Part shown: piece after piece, positions 24,001 through 30,987 of the stretch
How positions within the stretch are numbered: position 1 is the stretch's first letter
Layout of the letters: each line of letters opens with the position of its first letter
Assembly (NCBI GenBank): GCA_032622095.1
Contig: CP136068.1
Span: forward strand, 128,719,989 to 128,783,988
Length of the DNA: 64,000 nucleotides
Origin: Siphonodentalium dalli
Taxonomy: Eukaryota; Mollusca; Scaphopoda; Gadilida; Siphonodentaliidae
Direction: 5' to 3'
Position numbers and translations under genes: made by a program
Notes under the pieces: model-generated
Told to the model about the DNA's origin: nothing
Databases searched by the model: none
The model's input: only the letters and a program-made list of their open reading frames with translations

Positions 24001-27000
24001 CTTTTCCGACGTCAAATTATTGAAAAGAAATCAGTAAATTTATATTTGTATTGTTAAAACATTAATGTTTATCTTAATCTATAACAAACATCTGATTACA
24101 ACCAATTTAGTTATGACTCATTCTCAAGCTATGAAGGTAATCCCATTTTGATTAAATCCAGCTCAAGATTTATCATTATACTACACCTCTTCAACCACAT
24201 CATTTCTGATACAAACATAAAAGGTTGTAAAATCAATATAAATTCTGAGAGGTGCCTGCAGGTATCCTATAAATAACTAAATACCTTAAAATAAGTAAGT
24301 TCCCTTTGATGTATTAAACTTTATCTCAAGAATCCCGAGGCCATGCAATTGTCGGGAAATTTCACATACAGTAATGCTCTAAGTAATCGACTCCTTAACC
24401 ACAGCAGAATTATGGGTAACTTTTCAGGATTTAGTTGGAAATATGGCTTGTTGCCATTCATCGGAAAGCTCTCGGGGAGTTACCCATAATTCTGCTGTGG
24501 TTAAGGAGTCGATTACTTAGAGCATTACTGTATATACATATTCAGCAACCTGAGTTTAGTGTGCCTGTCATTTGCAGAATGAGGTCCCCACAGTGTGAAT
24601 GTAGTGACGCTATCCCGCATAGTTGGCTAGCATCACTAAATTCACCCTCTGGGGACCTCATTCTGCTTAGGCCTCATCTTCTCTGGAAAGTTTCTTTATT
24701 ATCAAATTTATATATAAACTTCTTCACATACATGTACATCACAATATTCACCATTTGAGAACTTCAATCTGAGTCAATGTCTCCCATAGCAGATGAGGCC
24801 ATGCAGAATGAGGTTACCCAGATGGTGAATTTAGTTGTTGCTAGCCCACTATGCGGGATAGGGTCACTAAATTCATCCTCTGGGGACCTCATTCTGCAAA
24901 TGACAGGCACACTAAACTCAGGGCTAGGTCCCCCATCTCTTGTTTCAGGGATGTTCATGAGGCCAGATATGTTTACTTTCCCGATTTAGACAAGTAGTTT
25001 CCCAAAATCCAGCCCTATCTCCTGCACTCCTGATTGGGAAAGAGTTTCTCCCAAATTCATTAAAAAATGAATGTCAAATGTATCCTCAACACATGAAGCA
25101 AACTGCATACAATAGCAGTCACACATAAAAGGTGACACAATTGTAATGACAACAGGCTGGGATAATAAGTGTCCACACAACTATCATAAGATTACTCATT
25201 GCACCTCAATTAAATTAGTGTGGATACAAAGAAATCATGCGATTTTACTGACCACAGCATCACAATTATTCTTCTGGCAAGAAACAGAATCATGATTTTA
25301 ACTCAAAGTTATAGAAGAAGTTACAACATCCAATGATATAACAGAGCGAACCAGCTGGATGATGGTTATCACAGTGAGATTAACTACACACGCTTTCATC
25401 GGGAATGTGGTGGTGGTGTCAAAACCCCAATTTTTTCCTTGATGTACGGCAGTTATTGTATTATTCATGTTAAACTGATATGTAAAAGTTTTGTTATGCT
25501 GTTACCAATATAGCATTATTTTCGTTATTATTTGAGTAAAACTTGAAAGTTTTTAGTTATGAAAAGTCACCCGAATTTGAGTCAGATCTCCCAAATTAGG
25601 AAGATCAATCTCCCGAAATCGGCACGTCAGAGGTAAACATATCTGGAAGGAAGTATAATTTTGAGACAGTGCAAATTTTTTGGGGATTGGGTGGGATTTG
25701 AACCCCGGCCCATGACGGCGAGTGCACCTTGTCAGAGTGGATTATTTTCTAAATATTTTGTCTTGTTTTTGCAGCTCGGCACAAACATGGTTCTATACGG
25801 CGGTGAAACCAATGCTAGTGAGAATGCTTATATCTGGTTATTTGATTTTAGTAAGTACTGTAAAATCATATTAACCTTTTCATGATGGGATCTGCGATGG
25901 TGCAGCATTAAAGATGATAAAAGATCCTGTGCCATTTCGTTCTCTTATATATGAGAGTCTCCCATAGAGAGCCTTGCAAATATACCGGTAAGAGAATGCA
26001 CTGGCTTACAAGGTCATGGTGGATATTGTTAGGCGAATGCATTTTCTTATATATGCGAGGCTCCCTTTGGGAGACATGCATATATAAGAGAATGCATTGA
26101 CACAGGGTTTTCGCAAAATTTCAGAAAGCTCCAGTCATGGAAGGGTTAATTTGTGTGGATCTATTATTTGTTGAATTTTTGTGTATAGCCAAACCATGAA
26201 ATCGAGGGCAAATAAAATATTTGAAACTATATTGGTGGCCATAATGTCAATATACATCGTAAAATTGGTCTAATGAAATGCAGAAGGCGAGACAAAACGG
26301 AATTAATTTATAAAAAAATTGACTATTGTTTATTGTCTTATCCCTTCTAAATAAGTTTGTACAAACAAGGCTAGATGTTAATGGTGTCGTCACATGTAGG
26401 TTATATAACACAATGTTATAACTATCTCATCATCGTGTGAAATAAAGCTGGCAGCTGTTGGTATACTGATTGAACAATTCCCTGGGCTGATTCCATTCAT
26501 TACGCTAAGGTGGAATGGGCAAATTACCCTGGGTAGGCCAGGGCAAAAATGAATGGAATGAGTTTTGGTGTCCGGGGTAATCTAACAACTGCTAATCAAA
26601 AACTCTTTTTTATCAAGGAAATTTGACAAAATTTGACGAGAATTTTGACTTTTACCGAACCAGCAAAAATACCTTGTTTTAGAACAACGGTTACCTTGAC
26701 ACTAAATAACCTATAACTTTGTGATAAATAATTTTAACTTTCTTCCAATTTATTTCCATTTTTTTTAAATCATATATTACACAATTTTGACAAAGTTATA
26801 AAAAAATAAAATTCATTTAATCCATAACATAAATATTTTCCATGTGCTTTCTCAGTGGAGAATCAATCTTCGTGCGGAAAAGCTTCTTTAAATTTATTTA
26901 GATTTGTTCTGGTATAATACATTCGGGACAGTTTTACATAGCAAGAGGGAAACTCTTATCTTGTTGGCACTCTCCATCAAAGCAAAATGCCATTGTGATT

Positions 27001-30000
27001 CAGATATTTTGTAGGATTTTATTATGGCTTTATATATAGACAAATAATTTATTACACGCTTGTTCCTAGAATTAGTGTTATTGCTGTTCCATATTTACAA
27101 ATCCGTTTGGAACGTACGTTCCATACGCATCTCGTTGATCCTGTATGAGCCTAAATAAACCTTCTAATCCTGTATTTTTAATGCACGGATTCTAGGAAGC
27201 GAAGCGTGTAATAAACACAAAATGGCACGATGTGTAAATGGGTTTGTTGATACGGCACTCATGCTGTCGCGGAAAGATAGAACTCGAGGCGCAAGCGCCT
27301 CTCGTTCTATCCTTCCGCGACAACACATCGTGCCGTTCTGTGTATATACTCATTGAATCTTCAGTTTTGTCTGTGTTTTATTCACACATAAAGGTATTTG
27401 TAGTCTTGAAATAGGGTTTTATAAAAAATTATGTTATTGTTGTAATTGTGGTCCAAAAAACATAGACCATCTTTAAAATGTGCAGTAGAGCCCTGCTGAT
27501 TAATGGACATTGTTCATACTGACTCATGACATCTTTTATTTCCAGACAAACTTCATTGGACCAAGTTTGATATTCCCAATGAGATATCTCGACCAGTGTG
27601 GCATTCAGTGATCACTGTGACACCCTCTAATGTTGAAGATGACAATCCTCGATGTTTATCCGTTCCTAGTTTTGGACATTCTAACCTCAACTCACATGAA
27701 AACCGTCCTTTCTCCAGTCCTCCTGTGATACCTGAAAACAAGACTTCAAAACGGACTCCACAAAATCATTCTGCTAAAAATACTACAAGTCATTCAACTA
27801 GTAATTCATCAAATCATTCAATCACCAATCATCCCACTTCTGACACCAACCAGTCAACTTGCAATCGATTGGTTGTGAATAATTCTAGTTTTGTGTATGA
27901 TGATGCGGATGTTTCGCCTTTGTTACTGACAAAATTTCGCCATTTGTCAGGCAGCTCTTCATGCGATAGCATTCTGGGTAATACAAACTTAGCGTATGAA
28001 AGTGATAAGTCTTCAATCAGCCAGAGCTTGGATAAAATTCATCTGTCGCACTCAAGGTCAAGGACGGGATCGCAGCCTCCAGACATTGTTAGTTCATCTT
28101 ATGTGGATAAAGATTTAGAAAACGATCCACTGAACTCATCTTATCCAGATAGAGTTTCGAACAAAAATAGAATTAACCATCTCAAAAGCAAGAAACAGAA
28201 AAGTCACTCGTGTTCAAATGTTTATGCATGGAGCGTGAACAAAGAGAACACACTCGGATATGGTACTTACTATGGCAGCAATGATGATGTCATCATCGAA
28301 GATTTGGATTTCTGTGATTTAAAATTCGAAGCTTTTAATTTTCTTATTGCGCAACCTAAAAGATTAAAGTTGACAAAGGCACCATTTAATGAAAATGGGG
28401 CTTGCATTAGACGAAAGGAATGTGATATTGAACTCTGTGATCTATCTCAAGAGGAGACAATACAAAAATCAAAATCATTGCATGATGTGGGAATGTTCAC
28501 TGGAAACTCTAATTCGGAGCATGGTGAGAATTCATCTGCACAAAAGTCAAATGTAAATGGGCATGGCACATATGCTAAAGGGGCCAATGCTCACATCAGG
28601 GGGAGTAATATCTACACAAAGGGAAATAACTCTCTATGCAAGGGAGATAAACCTCCGAGAAAATACGACTGTGAGCATGATGAGTCTGTTACCACTACCA
28701 CTGTTTCGACGCAGACAAATGATAAAATGTTGCATCAAAATCGTTCATGGATGGACATGTCTTATATGGGAGAGAGCAGGCCTTCACAGTCACCTAAAGT
28801 AAGTATTATATGATGACATATTAGTGACGTGCCACTTCCTTACTGTGTTCAGGACGAAGGTGGCACATCTTTTATGTACAACAAGGGTGCTGCCAGGTGT
28901 GGCTTTGTAAACATACACTCAGATTTATATGGATACTGAGTCTGTCGTATCCCCGCCAACTTTTTTAAATTCTCGGAAGGCTTTCGGTATTCCCCCAAAT
29001 TATGTCACATCACGCTATGTTAATTGTTTCGATTGGACTCATTTATCTTGGTGCCACTAATAGTGAGTTCTGATTGGTGCTACTGATATGGAATCTCAGG
29101 GTTTGGAAATGAAAACTCTATGAAAGGTCATCAGACTCAATATTTTATATGTGGGTATGTAGTTTACTCCAGACTGGACTTAATACACCTGTGGTTTGTT
29201 GTAAATTGCATTCCGTAATGAGACCAAAACAATTGTAGTTATCATCCAGAAACCAAGGATATACACAATTTAATGCCCTAAATAATTGACTCCTTAACCA
29301 CATCAGAATTATTGGTAACTTTTCAGGATTTAGTCGGAATTATGGCTTGTTGCCATTCATCGAAAAGCTCTCAGTATACCCAAATACTGTCCAGCACTAA
29401 ATGTTGGTGCTATTATTATTTTTGGAGAAAATTTGTCACAATCATTATTATTTGGTGAAGAAACATAACAAATTTAATTGTCATAACAATTATTAATTTC
29501 AACCAAAATCCCACTATCACTGTTGTCAAAGGGACATGGCTCATTCAAACCCCAAAATTATGTATACATAGTTTGGTAAAATTTATCTCAAAACATATCA
29601 AACAAATTTGTCATTATATCACTGAAAATACTGTTTGTTTCTTATATTTTTCGATAAATTTGATATCTTTTCATTTGTGCCAGTTCAATTTTTTTTAGTC
29701 AGCAGTCGCATAAAAATTGCAACTTTATACCATGGGAAGAAAATCTAAAAGTCGTCGCTCTGAAATGTTTATAGGACTACATAATTTTGATGATTAAAAC
29801 AAAGAGAAAGCGGTGCGTGAAGTTTTTTTATAGCAGTTTCATGTTAAAGATGCATTATCCAAATTAACGCTCCCAAATTACTATTTCTTTGGCTTCGGGG
29901 GTAAATATACTTGATTCGAGTTGAGGAACCCACCCATCAAAGCTCAGAGTGATCAGTTATAAATTTTTGAAGTTTGTTATTTCTCGAGATGTGCAACAGA

Positions 30001-30416
30001 CAGTCTCAGACAAAATTGCAGATGAAGATGGATAATTCTAAAATCAAGTGGTAGCATTATTTTGTTGCAATTAATCAATTCTGATATTAACTAAAGCGTA
30101 TTTTGAAGAAATGTTGTTGTTGTTGTATCTTGATGATATGGGAACCATCTGATTGGATTGAGTACCTTGAAGATAACGCAATATATAGAAAAATTATAGA
30201 AAACATTTCTCCCTGTTGTTTACCTGCTGATAGTGATTGCTATGGTAACTCTTTGTTTGTAACCATGCTTATAATAGGTAACTTACTTGCCATGTTTTTT
30301 ATGTATTTCAGGAGCGATCAAGGAAGCCGATGATGGTTGTGATAGGTGGAAAGGATCAGAACATACAAAGCTTCTGTATAGAGCCACTGAAAATGCTCAT
30401 CTGTCAAATGGTATGA
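11776..30416 (+). CDS. Kelch-repeat beta-propeller protein with a split last blade (seven spliced exons)
   Basis: Coding exons are 11776-12057, 14907-15132, 21295-21453, 23393-23463, 25775-25850, 27546-28798 and 30312-30416. All introns are GT-AG with matching phases, giving about 723 residues. The ATG at 11776 is preceded by an in-frame TGA at 11770. Five Kelch blades carry the paired glycines: YVHGGKDG, LIFGGRIG, YVFGGFHD, WIYGGVCN and VLYGGETN, each followed by a W in the next strand. A sixth begins at WHSVITVT (residue 290) and resumes at VVIGGKDQN (about 697). The roughly 390 residues between are Ser/Asn/His-rich and probably disordered. No signal peptide, F-box or BTB domain is seen. 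Kelch propellers bind proteins, so it may be an adaptor; that is inference. FBXO42 has a comparably interrupted Kelch region, but orthology is not claimed. Translation may stop by readthrough at 30414-30416 or in an exon at 32535. Confidence 0.85.
12187..12440. repeat. Dispersed repeat with GTCCGTCCGTC tract
   Basis: Begins near CGGTTGTTTTTAAAAAACGG and contains GGTCCGTCCGTCGGGGC, then a diverged stretch of the ATGATAACTTTAGTAAGTC type. Its right side meets a family A element. The GTCC/GGAC tract resembles that of the pearl-like element at 43565. Confidence 0.4.
12443..12608. mobile_element. Family A MITE in Kelch intron 1
   Basis: CAGTATATAATGCCCTAAAT to GGGCATTACTG with flanking TA. The right arm lacks the GGATTTAGTCGG segment, so the hairpin is asymmetric. 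Confidence 0.75.
12611..12815 (+). repeat. Source-like copy of the segment found inverted at 10873-11092
   Basis: Begins right after the TA of the family A element at 12443-12608. It reads CATTATGATTTGACAACAAA and runs to GGCTGAGTCAGAG. A 134-codon open frame on the minus strand (13066-12662) crosses it. That frame has no recognisable domain and is not called as a gene. Confidence 0.7.
13166..13610. mobile_element. Family E TTAA element, right end decayed
   Basis: Starts TTAAAGGTACTCAATCCGAT. The right side (TTAATCGGATTATGCATCTT) is a worn inverted partner. The interior matches 39908-40359 in reverse and includes CGACTCGAATCAAATATTTT. Confidence 0.7.
13856..14038. mobile_element. Family B1 element, left-truncated
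   Basis: Starts inside the first hairpin (ATAGGGAGCCTCGCATATAT) and ends TTCATGAAAGGGTTAA. Confidence 0.7.
14180..14368. mobile_element. Family A MITE in Kelch intron 1
   Basis: CAGTAATGCTCTAAATAATC to AGCATTACTG between TA dinucleotides, with near-complete arms. Confidence 0.8.
14491..14609. mobile_element. Family A MITE, internally deleted
   Basis: CAGTAATGCCCTAAATAATC to GGGCATCACTG. Only 119 bp: the centre of the hairpin is missing. Confidence 0.75.
14907..15132 (+). CDS. Kelch gene coding exon 2 (residues 95-170)
   Basis: Acceptor TTCTCAG; starts KTLLIFGGRIGNDASEGELW, completing blade 2. It then carries most of blade 3 (NHSADIYREYMYVFGGFHD, ELWRFNM). Donor G|GTGAGT leaves one base (phase 1). 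Confidence 0.85.
15236..15497. mobile_element. Family B1 TTAA element in Kelch intron 2
   Basis: TTAACCCTTCCATGCAGC to CGTCATGAAAGAATTAA, with two internal hairpins. Confidence 0.75.
15604..15862. mobile_element. Family D element, left part missing
   Basis: Begins TTAACGTACCACTCCATAG, inside the D consensus, and continues to GTGTTTCACATCATTTTAA with the right TTAA. Confidence 0.65.
16001..16237. mobile_element. Family B4 element, first of a TTAA-sharing pair
   Basis: TTAACCCTTTCTGTACTAAA to TATAGAATGGGTCAATTAA. Its right TTAA is the left TTAA of the next B4 copy. Confidence 0.7.
16234..16475. mobile_element. Family B4 element, second of a TTAA-sharing pair
   Basis: TTAATCCTTTCTATTCTAAA to TAGTAAAGAAAGGGTTAA. 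It lies in opposite orientation to the first copy, judged by which end carries the TTGATGAGTA module. Confidence 0.7.
16693..17072. mobile_element. Family B2 TTAA element
   Basis: TTAACCCTTTACCCAACAAA to GTTGGGTAAAGGGTTAA. Two hairpins of ATATATGCGAGTCGACCATA/GGTCGCCTCGCATATATAAG flank an AT-rich spacer. Open frames reading YMRGDLWSTPIYKRMHW are translations of these hairpins. Confidence 0.8.
17086..17527. mobile_element. Family C hAT-like MITE with perfect 8-bp target duplication
   Basis: GCTATAAG lies at 17078-17085 and again at 17528-17535. Inverted ends start CAAGCCTGCAAATATAGTAT and finish ACACTATCTTCAGACTTG. It sits 13 bp after a B2 element. Confidence 0.85.
17614..18065. mobile_element. 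Family B4 element split by a nested family C element
   Basis: Left part 17614-17685 (CACCCTTTCTTTACTAAATG). The B4 sequence resumes at 17940 with ATTATTCATATGGAGG and fades near 18065. Confidence 0.65.
17686..17939. mobile_element. Family C element nested in B4, perfect 8-bp target duplication
   Basis: CAAGCCTTGAAATAGTGTGT to CACCATATTTCAAGGCTTG, flanked by ATTATTCA at 17678-17685 and 17940-17947. The uninterrupted B4 copy at 6431 reads TATTATTCATCTGGAGG here, an empty site. Only 254 bp: the two end hairpins without the usual middle. Confidence 0.88.
18462..18841. mobile_element. Family D TTAA element, full length
   Basis: TTAA at 18462-18465 and 18838-18841. Left tip AAGACATATTATG, right tip TTTCACATCACTT. 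It aligns along its length with 9492-9870 (reverse). Confidence 0.75.
19093..19550. mobile_element. Candidate terminal-inverted-repeat element with poly-C/poly-G ends
   Basis: AGGGTATCACACCCCCC at the left pairs with GGGGGTGATACCCT at the right. Inside the right half, TATTCAGGATTCACCCCCCA repeats three times with period about 34. The C/G homopolymers could form G-quadruplex or slip. No clear target duplication. Confidence 0.55.
19690..19775. mobile_element. Family B4 fragment
   Basis: TTGTTGAACATATTATCTGA and ACTCATCAATGAGTA followed by TTTAGTAAAGAAAAGG: the B4 right portion with a worn terminus. Confidence 0.5.
19782..19930. mobile_element. Family G fragment, inverted relative to 8549-8957
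   Basis: TTAAACCTTTGGTGGGT, CATATCCATGGGTGAATATA and TTTGCAAATAAACTGAGTAA are the reverse complement of the right end of the G element at 8549-8957. Confidence 0.6.
20125..20340. mobile_element. Family A MITE in Kelch intron 2
   Basis: CAGTAATGCCCTAAATAATC to GGGCATTACTG, nearly complete long arms. TA precedes it; CA follows it. Confidence 0.8.
20697..20914. mobile_element. Family A MITE, diverged
   Basis: CAGTGATGCCCTAAATAATC to GGGCATTACAGTACTG. Several arm mismatches suggest an older copy. Confidence 0.7.
21295..21453 (+). CDS. Kelch gene coding exon 3 (residues 170-223)
   Basis: Acceptor TTTACAG; reads DEEEWELMSSRHKSDDCP, then blade 4 (ARHGHSSVVYAKDIWIYGGV, LSDLWKYSF). Donor TTTC|GTAAGT, one base carried over. 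The phase matches exons 2 and 4. Confidence 0.88.
21650..21872. repeat. About 48-bp direct repeats flanking a family A element
   Basis: TATGTTCARCAAACAGCCTG and TGTGCATATCTTTTGAGTAT occur at 21650-21697 and again at 21825-21872, on both sides of the A element at 21698-21822. This is far longer than the 2-bp target duplication of family A. Confidence 0.75.
21698..21822. mobile_element. Family A MITE, internally deleted
   Basis: CAGTAATGCTCTAAGTAATC to AGGGCATTACTG, flanked by TA. The arms meet soon after TTTTCAGGATTTAG. Confidence 0.8.
22103..22216. mobile_element. Family A left half only
   Basis: CAGTAATGCCCTAAATAATC to CATCGGAAAGCTCTC, with no right arm. Confidence 0.7.
22217..22818. other. 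Kelch intron 3 sequence, nothing recognised
   Basis: No exon-like frame, RNA gene or repeat terminus seen. Contains CACGCACGTGGTG near 22276, a possible E-box by chance. Confidence 0.45.
22819..22974. mobile_element. Family B3 TTAA element, minimal palindrome
   Basis: TTAACCCTTTCAGTGCCAAG to CTTGGCACTGAAAGGGTTAA. This is a 156-bp near-perfect palindrome with TTAA at both ends and long TTTTTGTATCAACCCATAT arms. Confidence 0.8.
23079..23339. mobile_element. Family B1 element just upstream of Kelch exon 4
   Basis: TTAACCCTTCCATGACTGG to CAGTCATGAAAGGGTTGA (right TTAA mutated to TTGA). Its end is 53 bp before exon 4. Confidence 0.8.
23393..23463 (+). CDS. Kelch gene coding exon 4 (residues 223-246)
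   Basis: Acceptor TTCCTTGCAG; reads LCQRWLRIKCKGGPPPTYGH and SACV, the last strand of blade 4 and the first of blade 5. Donor GTG|GTGAGT, phase 0. This 71-bp exon lies between two closely spaced transposons (53 bp upstream, 68 bp downstream). Confidence 0.82.
23484..23524 (+). pseudogene. Decayed tandem copy of the 3' part of Kelch exon 4
   Basis: AAAGGTGGTCCCCGACCTC followed by CAGCCACTCAGCATGC mirrors AAAGGTGGTCCTCCACCGAC and CGGCCATTCGGCATGTG in exon 4, 62 bp upstream. The copy has lost the reading frame and the donor, so it is a non-coding remnant in intron 4. Confidence 0.7.
23532..23744. mobile_element. Family A MITE, starting point of a tandem array
   Basis: CAGTAATTCCCTAAATAATC to GGGCATTACTG between TA dinucleotides; near-full arms. 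Confidence 0.8.
23691..23904. repeat. 71-bp tandem triplication of a family A right end plus flank
   Basis: AAGTTACCCATAATTCTGCT begins at 23691, 23762 and 23833. Each unit ends in ATTACTGTATGTGTAGTATG. Units two and three look identical, implying recent amplification. Confidence 0.85.
24369..24530. mobile_element. Family A MITE in Kelch intron 4
   Basis: CAGTAATGCTCTAAGTAATC to AGAGCATTACTG with flanking TA. The right arm is shortened. Confidence 0.8.
24546..24919. mobile_element. Family C hAT-like MITE
   Basis: CAACCTGAGTTTAGTGTGCC to GGCACACTAAACTCAGG as inverted ends, with paired hairpins (TCATTTGCAGAATGAGG). No matching octamer flanks found. Confidence 0.65.
24963..25646. mobile_element. 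Candidate element with 14-bp terminal inverted repeats
   Basis: CCAGATATGTTTAC at 24963 is repeated inverted as GTAAACATATCTGG ending at 25646. Both interiors also carry TCCCAAAWT stretches near the ends. No coding capacity, and the target duplication is not evident. Confidence 0.5.
25775..25850 (+). CDS. Kelch gene coding exon 5 (residues 247-272)
   Basis: Acceptor TTTTTGCAG; reads LGTNMVLYGGETNASENAYI then WLFDF, the middle strands of blade 5. Donor TTTTA|GTAAGT leaves one base that joins AC of exon 6 to make Asn. Confidence 0.85.
25871..26149. mobile_element. Family B1 element immediately downstream of Kelch exon 5
   Basis: TTAACCTTTTCATGATGGGA to AGTCATGGAAGGGTTAA. It begins only 20 bp after the exon 5 donor junction. 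Confidence 0.78.
26150..27047. other. Kelch intron 5 sequence, nothing firmly recognised
   Basis: AT-rich. A short inverted pair ATTCCATTCATT (26490) and AATGAATGGAAT (26548) surrounds a GGGTAGGCCAGGG stretch; it may be part of an undefined repeat. Confidence 0.4.
27048..27215. mobile_element. Candidate short inverted-repeat element
   Basis: TTTATTACACGCTTGTTCCT at the left pairs with CTAGGAAGCGAAGCGTGTAA near the right end. About 168 bp; abuts a second palindrome. Confidence 0.5.
27224..27334. repeat. GC-rich hairpin with GGCACGATGTG outer arms
   Basis: Outer arms GGCACGATGTG/CACATCGTGCC. An inner stem at 27265-27322 has two 28-nt arms with three mismatches around an AA loop (TGTCGCGGAA... 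paired with ...TTCCGCGACA). The GC content stands out from the AT-rich surroundings. Confidence 0.7.
27546..28798 (+). CDS. Kelch gene coding exon 6: end of blade 5, start of blade 6 and long disordered insertion
   Basis: Acceptor TTATTTCCAG. Residues 272-300 read NKLHWTKFDIPNE then SRPVWHSVITVTPSN. They give the last strand of blade 5 (LHWTKF) and the first of blade 6 (WHSVITV). The following 390 residues are rich in Ser, Asn, His and Thr, with acidic patches (IIEDLDFCDL) and basic patches (KSKKQKSHS). Near the end is a loose glycine-lysine repeat: GTYAKGANAHIRG, SNIYTKGN, NSLCKGDK. Donor AAA|GTAAGT, phase 0. At 1253 bp it is far longer than the other exons and makes up more than half of the protein. 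Confidence 0.88.
29262..29374. mobile_element. Family A left half in Kelch intron 6
   Basis: AATGCCCTAAATAATTGACT to CATCGAAAAGCTCTC with no right arm; the extreme left tip is worn. Confidence 0.65.
29844..30171. mobile_element. Family E element in Kelch intron 6
   Basis: TTAAAGATGCATTATCCAAA to GGATTGAGTACCTTGA. Both ends match E termini; the right TTAA is mutated to TTGA. It ends 140 bp before exon 7. Confidence 0.65.
30312..30416 (+). CDS. Kelch gene coding exon 7 (C-terminus, closes blade 6)
   Basis: Acceptor TGTATTTCAG; reads ERSRKPMMVVIGGKDQN, IQSFCIEPLKML and ICQM. MMVVIGG is the glycine-ended second strand of a Kelch blade and FCIEPLKMLICQM supplies the following strands. Reading on gives V and TGA at 30414-30416. 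Alternatively ATG|GTATGA (donor at 30411) splices to CTTTCAG|ACATGA at 32535, adding T and a stop. Both ends give almost the same protein. Confidence 0.75.
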   Translation, partial: ERSRKPMMVVIGGKDQNIQSFCIEPLKMLICQMV

Positions 30417-30987
30417 TTCTTATTCTGGGTATAAAAATTTAGATAGTGAAGTTCTGTTTTGGAAAAAGCCTCACAGACAGATTTCCGATTATCTGGAGGC
30501 ACAATCAACCAATATCTGATTCCAATGTATATGTATGTTAGGTGCGCTCTGTGGAATTTGAATGCAGAACGTTGGTTGGTTGAAATCACGTCATGTGACT
30601 TTGCGCACTAGCCCAAACTTGTTTTCATACTGTATAATTGCAACTTGCTAACAGAATATGGTTGAAAATAGGTGATAAATGCTCTTTTAATCTGCAGAGT
30701 GTAAATTTAACGAATGGATGTTGATTTTTTTTGCGTTCCATGGAATATGGATGCAAGTAATTGGTCTGACTCAAGGTCTTCAAAGTGTGTTTATGCAAAA
30801 TTTCATTAAAGTCTGTAAAACAACTATCATCAACAAGTACATGTATAAATAGATTTCGCATATCGAAACCATTGAACATTATGTTCCTGTATGGGCCCAT
30901 CATTTTCTAATAACTGGTTGGAATATTAATGTGCAAAGAAAATGACATGCAAATAACACCGAAAAGTCAGATCAGAGGGAACGATTA

